Position numbers and translations under genes: made by a program. Shown here one piece after another: positions 8,145 through 16,123 of a stretch of 47,415 bases of DNA; position 1 is the first letter of the stretch; each line of letters begins with the position of its first letter. The notes under the pieces were generated by a model, which did no database searches, was not told where the DNA came from, and saw only the letters and a list, made by a program, of their open reading frames with translations. This DNA is from an uncultured Ruminococcus sp. (GTDB lineage: Bacteria; Bacillota; Clostridia; Oscillospirales; Ruminococcaceae), in the NCBI GenBank assembly GCA_902762785.1, contig CACWPL010000022.1:1-47415 (forward strand). The letters are read 5' to 3'.

Positions 8145-9920
8145 CTACAGTCGTTTTTCGTCCCCGGTCAGGAGGCCGCGCTTTTGTTTCTCGTTGACGA
8201 GGATGAGGTAGCTCTCCTTCGCCCCGCAGTCTGCCGCGCGGGCGACCGCGGCCTCGAGCGTCTCATCGGTGATCGTCCCGATCGTAAGGAGCGGACGGAG
8301 CGCGAGGACATCGTCATGCTCGACGGCGCAGCGCAGCAGACGGGCGCGGGAGCGTTTGACGGCCGCGAGGAACGCTTTGTCCTGATAGCCGCCCACGAGC
8401 AGGGTGCAGAGGATGTGGTATCTCAGCTCGTTCGAGATACCATTTCGCCGAAAACCATCGTCGAAGAGACGGCACATCTCGAAGAGCGCCTCCCCCAACA
8501 GGCCCTTGTACTGCGAAGGCGCGGGGATACGGGACGCCCTCTCCCCTTGGAGGGTGACCGTGGACAAGGAATCGCAGCCAAGGAACGCCAGCCCGCTGAT
8601 CTGCTCCAGTTGATCCGGGAGGGTGATGTCGGTCAGGCTCGTACATTCTTCGAATGCGTAAGATCCGATCTTCACGCTGCGCGGGAGGATGACCTTGGTC
8701 AGGGCCTCACTATCATAGAACGCATACATCTCGATCGTTCCTACGCTATCCGGGATCGTGACCTCGGTCAGGCTCACACAGCTTGCGAACGCGTTCGCGT
8801 CGATCGTCCGCAGGCCGTCCGGGAGCGTGACCGACCGCAGATGCCTACAGTTGGAAAACGCATCCGCTTCGATCTCCCTCACGCTGTCCGGGAGCGTGAT
8901 CGTGGTCAGGCTCATGCATTCGTAGAGCGCACCGTCCCCGATCGTCTCCACGCCATCGGGGACGATGACCTCCTCCGGATCGCCCAGCACAGCCTGGAGC
9001 GTCCTCTCCCTGATCACGAGCCGCGGCCGCTGTGCGTGGAGCCACGGCGTTTCGTGAAAGGACGATCTGCTATACTGCGGCGATCCCGTCGGCAGGTCGA
9101 CTGCGGTCAGGCGCTTGCAGCCGGAGAACGCAAAGCCCCCGATCACCTCCAAGCCTGCCGGCAAATGCACCGCAGACAGGCTCGTGCATCTGGAGAACGC
9201 GGATCCGCCAAGCGTCTTCAAGCCTGCCGGCAGGTCCACTGTCGCAAGGCTCGTACAGCCGGAGAACGCATTTTCCTCTATCCTGCTCACGCCGTCCGGG
9301 ATCGTGATCGTGGTCAGGCATGTGCTATCCTTGAACGCCTCCGCGCCGATCGTGCGCAGGCGCTCCGGGAGCTGCACCGACGTCAGGCGCTTGCAGATGC
9401 TGAACGCTGCTTTTTCGATCTCTGTCACGCCCTCCGGGAGGCGCACCGCCGTCAGACCGCTGCTCTCGAACGCGTACGCTCCGAGCGACACCAAGCCCTT
9501 CGGCAGATGGATCGCGGTCAGTTGCCCGCAGCGCTGGAACGCCTGCGCCCCGATCGTCCGCAGGCTGTCCGGGAGGGAAACCGCGGTCAGGCCATCACAG
9601 CCCCAGAACGCCTCGGCGCCGATCTCCTCCACGCCCGCCGGGAGGCTGACCTTGGACAGGCGGCTACAGAGCAGGAACGCCCTCTCCCCGATCGTTCGCA
9701 GGCTGTCCGGGAGAAGGATCGTGGTCAGGCTGTCGCAGCACTGGAACGCACTTTCGCAGATCGCCGTCACGCCCGCCGGGAGGATGATCGAGGTCAGGCT
9801 CTTACAGAAAGCGAACGCGCGCGCACTGATCACCGTCACGCCCTCCGGGATCGTCACCTCCGTGACCCCCGGCTCCTCGGTGTACTTGATGAGGATACTG
9901 CCCTTGATCGTGAAGCCCAC
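8145..9920 (-). CDS. Largest BspA-type LRR protein, first gene of the operon
   Basis: A 591-residue protein beginning VGFTIKGSILIKYTEEPG with GTG as start at 9920. The start is fixed by the ribosome site AAAGGAGGGAGCGCC at the spacing seen in the other copies and by the GFTI homology; an in-frame ATG at 9950 would put the ribosome site inside the gene. It has about 18 LRRs interrupted by a TPW island (ETPWLHAQRPRLVIRERT), then the shared C-terminal domain (PAPSQYKGL ... YHILCTLLVGGYQDKAFLAAV ... YLILVNEKQKRG, ending GDEKRL). The island is nearly identical to that of the 568-residue paralog, so the two share an origin. Promoter-proximal; probably sets expression of all seven genes. Confidence 0.9.
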   Translation of the reverse strand: MGFTIKGSILIKYTEEPGVTEVTIPEGVTVISARAFAFCKSLTSIILPAGVTAICESAFQCCDSLTTILLPDSLRTIGERAFLLCSRLSKVSLPAGVEEIGAEAFWGCDGLTAVSLPDSLRTIGAQAFQRCGQLTAIHLPKGLVSLGAYAFESSGLTAVRLPEGVTEIEKAAFSICKRLTSVQLPERLRTIGAEAFKDSTCLTTITIPDGVSRIEENAFSGCTSLATVDLPAGLKTLGGSAFSRCTSLSAVHLPAGLEVIGGFAFSGCKRLTAVDLPTGSPQYSRSSFHETPWLHAQRPRLVIRERTLQAVLGDPEEVIVPDGVETIGDGALYECMSLTTITLPDSVREIEADAFSNCRHLRSVTLPDGLRTIDANAFASCVSLTEVTIPDSVGTIEMYAFYDSEALTKVILPRSVKIGSYAFEECTSLTDITLPDQLEQISGLAFLGCDSLSTVTLQGERASRIPAPSQYKGLLGEALFEMCRLFDDGFRRNGISNELRYHILCTLLVGGYQDKAFLAAVKRSRARLLRCAVEHDDVLALRPLLTIGTITDETLEAAVARAADCGAKESYLILVNEKQKRGLLTGDEKRL

Positions 9921-9991
9921 GGCGCTCCCTCCTTTGTGCGTATCGTCCAAAATACCCGCCGTGATCCGACGAAATATCCGTACATATCACC

Positions 9992-10021
9992 ATTATACCA
10001 CATCCCCCGTGCCCGTGTCAA
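9992..10021 (-). promoter_or_regulatory. Promoter of the seven-gene LRR operon
   Basis: On the minus strand: TTGACA, 18 bases, TATAAT, about 65 bases before the GTG start of the first LRR gene. No other good promoter is visible between the LRR genes, whose gaps are only 21-47 bases, so this is likely the main promoter. Confidence 0.75.
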
Positions 10022-10047
10022 TGAAAATGTGAACATCTGTGCCGCGC

Positions 10048-10076
10048 TTGCAATTTCCCAAAGATCATGCTATAAT
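10048..10076 (+). promoter_or_regulatory. Promoter of the DUF4132 gene
   Basis: TTGCAA, 17 bases, TATAAT. The LRR-operon promoter ends only about 27 bases away on the other strand, so one regulator bound between them could control both. Confidence 0.75.
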
Positions 10077-10132
10077 GGATTCACAGAAATACGACCGCCG
10101 CCCCCGCGGCGGAGACTTGGAGGGAACGACCC

Positions 10133-13100
10133 ATGCTGTACCAGAACGATACCGATGCCGGATTTCCGACCGTTGCCGAGGCGCTGCGCCTGTACAGTGT
10201 CAAGGAGGAGAACATCGCGCTCCTGCCGCAGTTCCTCGACCTCGAGAAGCCCCGCGACCTCACCATCCTCGACCGTGCCGACCGCCAGACCTTCAGCAAC
10301 TACGGTCGCGCCGCCGGTCAGCTCCGCAAGGCCTTCATCCGCGAGATCGTCGGCAAAAAGTCCGATGAGCTGCTGATCCGCTGGTTCCTCTACCTCGATG
10401 CAGTCGCAGGGGCGACTGCGGTGCATCTGACCGTCTCCGGCGGCGGCTATGCCGATGTCCTCGGGAACGACCGCTTCGAGGACATCCTGATGCAGGCGCT
10501 CACCGCCCGCTATGGGGACGATGCCGAGGCCGTCCGCCTCGCCCAGAACGTCACGTTCCGCTCGTGGCGCTATTTCAACTATGCGTTCCGCGGCTTCAAG
10601 GCGCCCGAGCCCGCCCTCGCCCTGCGTGCCGCCGACTTCGTGGACGGCTACGGCGAGCGCCTCTCCCTTACCATCTTCGCCCTGGGTGGCCTGACGCCGC
10701 CCAAGTCCGGCGTCCTCGGCGGGCTCCTTGCCAAGAAGGATCCGCTCGTCGCCCGCACGCTCGAGCTGCTCGCCGAGGCGTCCGCCGGGAACAAGGCGCA
10801 CCCCGAGTACGGCACCTTGCTCACCATCGCGTATGCCCTCGCCGTGCCGTTCTCGAAGTCCATCGCCGCGCAGTTCCCGCAGAACGCCGCGTCCTTCGCC
10901 GACCAGGTCCTCGAGCAGGCCATCGCCTGGACGGACCTCCATGCGGAGCGCGTCTGCGCCGTCCTGAACACGCTCCCCGGCCTGCCGCCGAAGTATTTCC
11001 GCCATGTCGCCATCGCCGGGCAGATGCACAAGACCGAGACCTGCCAGGCCGTCTCCGCCACCCTGCCCGACCTCGTCCGCCGCTTTCCCGAGGACGCCCG
11101 CAAGGCGCTCGATGCCCTCCTCGGTGACGATCACACCGCCGCCAAGGCCATCGAGGACATCCTCGCCGAGGACGACCCCGCCGTGCGCGGCACCGTCCAC
11201 CGTGCCTGCAAGGACGCCTGCCTCGAGGGACTGACGCGCAACTATCCCGACAAAAAGCCCGAGGTATCGGCATTTTTGGAGGGACGGTCCGACGCCGCCG
11301 CCATCGCCGCCCTCGGTCTGCCGCAGGACGAGCGGTTCTGGCTCTCATCGCAGGTGCCGTATGTGAAGCTGTTCGGGATGGACGATTTCGCGGAGCGCTG
11401 TGTCGTGTTCCAGGCGATGGTCAATTTCGACACCTACACCCTCCGCTTCGTCCCCGGCATCAACGAGGACACGGAGGGCGCCAATATCTGGGATCTGCTC
11501 GAGAAGTACGATGTCCCCGCCCCGCAGCAGCTCGCGTTCGCCGTCTCCTATTCCAATGACCAGTATACGAAGGAGCGCGCCGCTGCCTTTCTGCCGCGTC
11601 TGCGCGAGCGGCGCGCCGAGATCGCCGCGGCGGACGTCTCCAAGATGAACGTCCCGTCGCGCGGATGGCGCCTGCGCCTGATGGCCGAGGACATGCCGAC
11701 CTACGCCGACGCCCTCTTCGCCACGGAGGACGGGAGCAAGGTCGTCCGCGCGGTGCTGAACGAGGTCCTGCCCGCCCCCGGCACCGGCTACGACGACCAG
11801 ATCGCCGCGATGCTGGGCGCCAAGAAGGCCACCCGCCGTGAGGCCGCGATCGACCTGATCGCCCGCACGGGTCTGACGGACGGCCTGCGTCCCGCCGTGG
11901 AGGCCGCGCTCGAGAAGGAGAAGTCCGAGAAGCTGCGCGTCAAGCTGACCGGCCTCCTCGGCGGCACGGTCGCGCCGACCGAGTCCGCACCGGCGGGGTC
12001 GGAGGACCTCGTCAAGTCGCTGACGAAGGGCGCCAAGGTCCGCAAGCTCGCGTGGGTGACGGAGCCGGCGCTCCCCGTCGTCCACAAGAAGGACGGCACC
12101 GAGGCCGATGCCGTCTACCTAAGCGCCCTCCTGCTCGCCTACGCGGACGGGATGCCCGGGGAGCGCAGTGCCGCCGCCGACACCCTCGCCGCCGCCCTCG
12201 ACCCCGCCGACCTCGCGGCGTTCGTCACCGAGGTCTATGGGCGGTGGATGGGACAGGGCGCGCCCGCCAAGCAGAAGTGGGTGCTGCTCGCGGCGGCCGT
12301 CCACGGCGGGGCGGACATGCTCGACGCCCTGCGCGCGGCCATCAAGGAATGGTCGGAAAATTCCCGCGGCGCCATCGCGACCGACGCCGTCCGCGCCATC
12401 GCGATGAACGGCAGCTCGCTCTATCTCATGGCCGTCGACGCCATGGCACGCAAGTACAAGAACAAGCAGGTGCGCGCCGCCGCCGCCAAGGCGCTCGTGG
12501 ATGCCGCGGACGCCATCGGCATCACCAGCGAGGAGCTGGCCGACCGCATCGTCCCCGACCTCGGCTTCGGCCGCGACCTCTCCCGGACGTTCGATTTCGG
12601 GTCGCGGCAGTTCACCGTCTACCTCACCCCCGCGCTCGAGCTGGAGATCTTCGAGGGTGAGAAAAAGCTGAAAAATCTCCCCAAGCCCGGCGTCAAGGAC
12701 GACCCCGAGAAGTCCGCCGCCGCCGTCCGCGACTTTAAGGAGATGAAAAAGCAGATGAAGGCCGCCGTGCAGAGTCAGCGCGAGCGCCTCGAGCACGTCC
12801 TCCTCTGCGAGCGCCAATGGACGGCGGACGCGTGGCGTGCGCTCTTCATCGAAAAGCCCGTGATGCACTGCTTCGCGATCGGACTGATCTGGGGCGTATA
12901 TGATACGAACGGTAAGCTGACGGATACTTTCCGTTACATGGAGGACGGCTCGTTCAATACCGTCGACGAGGACGAGTACACGCTCCCGGACGGTGCGATG
13001 ATCGGCCTCGTCCATCCCATCGAGCTGGACGCCGAGACACTGTCCGCGTGGCGCGAGCAGCTCGCGGACTACGAGATCACACAGCCGTTCGACCAGCTCT

Positions 13101-13534
13101 CCCGCCGCATCTGCACGCTCACGGACGACGAGCGCGGCAGGACCGTCCTCTCCCGCTGGAGCGACCTCGACCTCCCCGCGATGACCTTCCTCGGCCGCAT
13201 GACGCGCGCCGGGTGGGACAAGGGCTGCGCGCAGGACGCGGGCATGTTCTACGAGTTCCTCCGCACGGACATCGCGCGGCAGGAGAAGGCCGCCGACGGC
13301 ACGCTCCGCCGCGAGGGATGGCATGCGGAGCTGAAGTTCTCCGGCATGTACATCGGCGGATTCTACGAGGGCATGGACGATGTCCAGGTCGAGGGCCTGA
13401 CCGTGACCCGTCCCGACCACATCGGAAAGCCCCTGCCGCTGGGCGAGGTGTCGCCGCGGTATCTCTCGGAGCTGCTGCTCCAGATCGACCAGGCCGTGGG
13501 CTCGAGCGCCCCGGCAGACAAGGAGGATGCATGA
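10133..13534 (+). CDS. DUF4132-domain protein
   Basis: A 1133-residue soluble protein with no signal peptide. The C-terminal ~220 residues match the DUF4132 (MolR/YehI-like) pattern: a block with LVHPIELDAETLSAW, then the hallmark YEITQPFDQLSRRI, followed by GRMTRAGW. The preceding ~800 residues are almost all helical with Ala-rich repeats resembling HEAT-type solenoids (for example AAKALVDAADAIGITSEELADR). Molecular function is not established for this family; in E. coli the relative yehI lies beside MoxR-type ATPase and VWA genes, but neither is present here. It starts at ATG 10133 after GGAGGGAACGACCC, overlaps the following lipoprotein gene as ATGA, and is divergent from the LRR operon, which suggests a joint role. 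Confidence 0.8.
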   Translation: MLYQNDTDAGFPTVAEALRLYSVKEENIALLPQFLDLEKPRDLTILDRADRQTFSNYGRAAGQLRKAFIREIVGKKSDELLIRWFLYLDAVAGATAVHLTVSGGGYADVLGNDRFEDILMQALTARYGDDAEAVRLAQNVTFRSWRYFNYAFRGFKAPEPALALRAADFVDGYGERLSLTIFALGGLTPPKSGVLGGLLAKKDPLVARTLELLAEASAGNKAHPEYGTLLTIAYALAVPFSKSIAAQFPQNAASFADQVLEQAIAWTDLHAERVCAVLNTLPGLPPKYFRHVAIAGQMHKTETCQAVSATLPDLVRRFPEDARKALDALLGDDHTAAKAIEDILAEDDPAVRGTVHRACKDACLEGLTRNYPDKKPEVSAFLEGRSDAAAIAALGLPQDERFWLSSQVPYVKLFGMDDFAERCVVFQAMVNFDTYTLRFVPGINEDTEGANIWDLLEKYDVPAPQQLAFAVSYSNDQYTKERAAAFLPRLRERRAEIAAADVSKMNVPSRGWRLRLMAEDMPTYADALFATEDGSKVVRAVLNEVLPAPGTGYDDQIAAMLGAKKATRREAAIDLIARTGLTDGLRPAVEAALEKEKSEKLRVKLTGLLGGTVAPTESAPAGSEDLVKSLTKGAKVRKLAWVTEPALPVVHKKDGTEADAVYLSALLLAYADGMPGERSAAADTLAAALDPADLAAFVTEVYGRWMGQGAPAKQKWVLLAAAVHGGADMLDALRAAIKEWSENSRGAIATDAVRAIAMNGSSLYLMAVDAMARKYKNKQVRAAAAKALVDAADAIGITSEELADRIVPDLGFGRDLSRTFDFGSRQFTVYLTPALELEIFEGEKKLKNLPKPGVKDDPEKSAAAVRDFKEMKKQMKAAVQSQRERLEHVLLCERQWTADAWRALFIEKPVMHCFAIGLIWGVYDTNGKLTDTFRYMEDGSFNTVDEDEYTLPDGAMIGLVHPIELDAETLSAWREQLADYEITQPFDQLSRRICTLTDDERGRTVLSRWSDLDLPAMTFLGRMTRAGWDKGCAQDAGMFYEFLRTDIARQEKAADGTLRREGWHAELKFSGMYIGGFYEGMDDVQVEGLTVTRPDHIGKPLPLGEVSPRYLSELLLQIDQAVGSSAPADKEDA

Positions 13535-14169
13535 AACGACGTATCATCGCCGCCGCACTGGCCGCTGTCCTGCTCGGCATGGGCGGCTGCGGCGGTCTGG
13601 ACGACCCCGCCGCGCAGACGCCCGGCGCCGCCCTCGCCCAGACGGATGCCCCCGCCGAGACGGCGGCCATCCCCGAGGGCGCCATCACGGACGATGAGGG
13701 CAAGTTCGCCTTCACCGGCAAGACCCAGCAGGTCGGCGACGACGACCACGGGTATCTCCAGGTGCCGCTGGGGTATCTGCCCTTCCAGGAGGAGGGCGTC
13801 GACGGGCTCGTGCAGTACAGCGACAGCACCGGCACCAACATCCTCACCCTCCAGCACTACGCCGACATGGACTACAGCACCGCCGCCCAGAGCATGTTCG
13901 CCTACATGCAGTCCAATGAGGACGTGGAGGGACTGACCGGCGCGACCGTCACCGCCGGCGGCTACGACGCCCTCCAGATCTACGGCCACTACAAGGACGG
14001 CTATTTCCTCGTCATCTGGTTCATCGACGACCCGAGCAGCGAGAGCGGGTGCTACTACCTCGCCATCGAGTTCGACGGGGAGCACCAGGACCTGATCGCG
14101 CTGTCCTCGACCTTCCAGAACCCTGCGGACTTCCACGCCTCCGGCAAGTCCGTCGACAAGATCGGCTAA
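13531..14169 (+). CDS. Small lipoprotein coupled to the DUF4132 gene
   Basis: A 212-residue protein with a lipoprotein signal peptide (MKRRIIAAALAAVLLGMGG, Cys20), an Ala/Pro/Thr-rich linker to about residue 55, then a compact domain (VPLGYLPFQEEGVDGLVQY ... ATVTAGGYDALQIYGHY ... YYLAIEFDGEH) resembling small extracytoplasmic domains of Firmicute lipoproteins that I cannot name. The ATG overlaps the stop of the DUF4132 gene (ATGA) with AAGGAGG inside that gene's end, so translation is coupled. Coupling a membrane-surface lipoprotein to a cytoplasmic DUF4132 protein is unusual. No function can be assigned. Confidence 0.85.
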   Translation: MKRRIIAAALAAVLLGMGGCGGLDDPAAQTPGAALAQTDAPAETAAIPEGAITDDEGKFAFTGKTQQVGDDDHGYLQVPLGYLPFQEEGVDGLVQYSDSTGTNILTLQHYADMDYSTAAQSMFAYMQSNEDVEGLTGATVTAGGYDALQIYGHYKDGYFLVIWFIDDPSSESGCYYLAIEFDGEHQDLIALSSTFQNPADFHASGKSVDKIG

Positions 14170-14176
14170 ACAAAGC

Positions 14177-14217
14177 GACGCCCCCGCACCAGTCTCGGTG
14201 CAGGGGCGTCATCGTTT
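14177..14217. terminator. Bidirectional terminator between convergent genes
   Basis: GACGCCCCCGCACC and GGTGCAGGGGCGTC form a 14-position stem with one mismatch, loop AGTCTC, followed by ATCGTTTT on the plus strand. It separates the lipoprotein gene (plus) from the barstar gene (minus). Confidence 0.75.
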
Positions 14218-14226
14218 TGCAGACAG

Positions 14227-14535
14227 TCATTCGTCGTCGGGGCGGTAGTCGTCATCGGGGGTAGATGCCTCGTCGGCCGCGTCCTCGGAGAGGATGACGG
14301 TCAGATAGGGGTCGGCGTCCTCCGCATCGAGGATGGTGCGCAGGAGGCGCGGCTCCACGGCGTCGGCGTCCGAGATCCAGAGGATGGTCTCCCGCGAGAT
14401 CTCGGTCAGCAGGTCGAAGAGCGCGTCGAGGTTCTTCCCGTACCAGTCGGGGAATCCCAGCACGCGCTGGAGGTAGTCATGGGCGGCGGGCAGCTCGCGG
14501 AGCGCGGCGCCGTCCAGCTCGTAAACATCGGTCAT
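14227..14535 (-). CDS. Barstar-family ribonuclease inhibitor
   Basis: A 102-residue cytoplasmic protein with the barstar fold signature: YELDGAALREL at the N-terminus and LGFPDWYGKNLDALFDLLTE (the barnase-binding helix with WYGKNLDAL), followed by ETILWISDADAV and a strand YLTVILSE. The tail is acidic. It should bind and block the barnase-like RNase encoded immediately upstream, protecting the producing cell. The start is ATG 14535, with AAAGGAG inside the end of the RNase gene; an upstream ATG at 14550 overlaps that ribosome site. Last gene of the aroC operon. Confidence 0.93.
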   Translation of the reverse strand: MTDVYELDGAALRELPAAHDYLQRVLGFPDWYGKNLDALFDLLTEISRETILWISDADAVEPRLLRTILDAEDADPYLTVILSEDAADEASTPDDDYRPDDE

Positions 14536-14546
14536 AGCGGCTCCTT

Positions 14547-15227
14547 TCAATATAGCTGGGTGAAGGTCTTGTAGTGGTCGTTGGTGTAGTAGACGCTGCC
14601 GTCGGCGCCGTAGATCAGGCGCTCGGCCTGACGAAATCCACCCTCGTAATTGACGTCACACTCGCGGTAATCGCCGTCGGGGAGCAGACCCTCGCGGTTG
14701 CCGAAATAGTCGCCGCCGATGCTCTTGCCCGGGGCCACGTCCCAGAGATTGCCCTCCGAGCTGACCCATCCGAGCTTCTGCGCCTGCTTCTTGGTGATGA
14801 AATTGCCGGGGAGCGTGCCGAAGGTGTGGATGTAGGCGGCCACGTCCTCGGGGGTCGTGTAGCTGCCGTCCTTCTCGACGGAGGGCACGTCCGGGTCGTC
14901 CTCCGGGACGGTCGTGGGAGCCTCGGTCGGCGGGTCGGTGGGCGCGTCGGTCTCGGCGGCCTCGTCCGTCTCGTCCGTCTCATCGGTCTCGGTCAGGACA
15001 TCGGTCTCGGGGACGGTCTCGGGGACGGTCGTTTCCTCCGACCACCCCTCACAGGCGGGGCAGGAGGCCTCGAGCGCGGCCTTGCCCTCGGCATCGTCGT
15101 CGAGGACGATGGTGATGCTCGCGGTGGGGATGGTCTCCTCCGTGACCTCCGTGGCCAGAAGGCCGCCGCACCCCGTCAGGAGTGCCGTACATAGCGCCAA
15201 AAACAGCGCAGCGATGCGTTTTTTCAT
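14547..15227 (-). CDS. Barnase-like guanyl-preferring RNase anchored as a lipoprotein
   Basis: A 226-residue protein. Residues 1-20 are a lipoprotein signal (LLTGC, Cys20); 21-118 are a Thr/Glu/Asp-rich linker with a CPAC motif at 56-59; residues about 120-226 are a complete barnase domain (ITKKQAQKLGWVSSEGN, VAPGKSIGGDYFGNREG, GGFRQAERLIYG, TNDHYKTFTQLY). All five catalytic residues of Bacillus barnase are conserved: Lys146 (K27), Glu189 (E73), Arg199 (R83), Arg203 (R87) and His218 (H102). It would cleave RNA, with His as acid and Glu as base. Classical barnase is freely secreted, so membrane anchoring through a long linker is notable. The start at 15227 is backed by AAAGGAG; barstar follows 11 bases after its stop. 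Confidence 0.93.
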   Translation of the reverse strand: MKKRIAALFLALCTALLTGCGGLLATEVTEETIPTASITIVLDDDAEGKAALEASCPACEGWSEETTVPETVPETDVLTETDETDETDEAAETDAPTDPPTEAPTTVPEDDPDVPSVEKDGSYTTPEDVAAYIHTFGTLPGNFITKKQAQKLGWVSSEGNLWDVAPGKSIGGDYFGNREGLLPDGDYRECDVNYEGGFRQAERLIYGADGSVYYTNDHYKTFTQLY

Positions 15228-15253
15228 GTGGATGGCTCCTTTCTGAGATGACA

Positions 15254-15937
15254 TCATTTCTTCAGCAGCGCGTCCCACCGGTCATATGCCGGATAGAGCC
15301 CGCGCAGGACGGCGTAGAACGCCTTCGAGTGGTCCTGATGCAGAAAATGGCTATATTCGTGGTAGAACACGCCGCGGATGGTCTCCACGGGGTAGGCCAT
15401 GAGGCGGATGTTCATGGAGACCCGCCCGGACGCCGCCGTGCAGCTCCCCCAGCGCGAGACCATGTCCTTGATCTCGATGCGGGCGAGGGGGACGTCGTAG
15501 CCCGCACTGTGAAAATGGCGATATACCTCCAAATTGAGCTGACGGTAGAGCGCGACGCACGCCCGGATCTGCCACTGCTCCCATGCCAGACGCGCCTCGT
15601 CCGGCGTGCGGGCGAACACGGTCAGGACGTCGCCCTCCCTTTCGGCCGCGCAGGGCGTGGGATGCCAGCGGAGCGTGAGGTCGCCGCCCAGATAGCGGAC
15701 GGTCGAGCCGTCGGCAAAGGTCGGGGCGGCGGCGCGGCGTGCCAGTGCGCGCGCCTGCATCTCGAGGAGCGAGGCGGCGTTGGCCGTCAGGAACCGCACG
15801 ATCTCCGCTGTCGGCACGCGCGGCGCCGCGGAGACGGCGATCGTGCCGTCGGCCATGACCTTCGCGCGCATGGTCTTCATGTTGCGCCGCCGGGTCAGGG
15901 TATAGGGGATGTCGCGCCCCTGGTAGGGGAAGGTCAT
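15254..15937 (-). CDS. YgjP-like (DUF45/M48-related) metallopeptidase
   Basis: A 227-residue cytoplasmic protein with the family hallmarks: VSRWGSCTAASGRVSMN (WGSC at 163-166) and the zinc site HEYSH (193-197) with a third His in QDHSKAF (203). The N-terminal half (PYTLTRRRNMKTMRAKV ... ISVSAAP-like block) is also typical. These proteins are SprT-like zinc peptidases and some have been described as UTP pyrophosphatases, so the substrate is uncertain. It starts at 15937 after GAAAGGAG and lies 21 bases after the 52-residue gene, 26 bases before the RNase gene, within the aroC operon. Confidence 0.88.
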   Translation of the reverse strand: MTFPYQGRDIPYTLTRRRNMKTMRAKVMADGTIAVSAAPRVPTAEIVRFLTANAASLLEMQARALARRAAAPTFADGSTVRYLGGDLTLRWHPTPCAAEREGDVLTVFARTPDEARLAWEQWQIRACVALYRQLNLEVYRHFHSAGYDVPLARIEIKDMVSRWGSCTAASGRVSMNIRLMAYPVETIRGVFYHEYSHFLHQDHSKAFYAVLRGLYPAYDRWDALLKK

Positions 15938-15958
15938 GTCATCGGCTCCTTTCCGGGA

Positions 15959-16117
15959 CTAGCGGATCCACCATTCCGGCGTGAGCTTATCCATCGTCAC
16001 GATCCGGCCGGATGCGTAGTCCATCATGATCTCGATGCTGCCATAGCGCCCCGGCACGCGCCGCGCGGCGTGATCCATCTCGTGCCAAATAGGATCGAGC
16101 GTGCGTTTCTTATCCAT
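15959..16117 (-). CDS. Small 52-residue protein in the aroC operon
   Basis: An ORF of 52 codons filling the gap between the CPBP protease and YgjP genes. It starts MDKKRTLDPIWHEMDHAARR, has a middle block YGSIEIMMDY and ends TPEWWIR. Its ATG lies 6 bases after the CPBP stop and its TAG overlaps the region carrying the next gene's ribosome site, the tight packing expected of a real operon gene. The paired Trp residues and absence of rare-codon runs support coding. No family recognised. It is soluble and has no Cys. Confidence 0.65.
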   Translation of the reverse strand: MDKKRTLDPIWHEMDHAARRVPGRYGSIEIMMDYASGRIVTMDKLTPEWWIR

Positions 16118-16123
16118 ATCCTA

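Noticed and set aside
1805-9920. CRISPR-like periodic repeats in the LRR genes
   Set aside because: The ~69-base period encodes LRR units, the repeats are imperfect and there are no spacers.
7647-10376. A 909-codon plus-strand frame opposite the LRR genes
   Set aside because: It mirrors the repeats on the other strand, reads across the divergent promoters and shows Arg/Ala-rich junk sequence.
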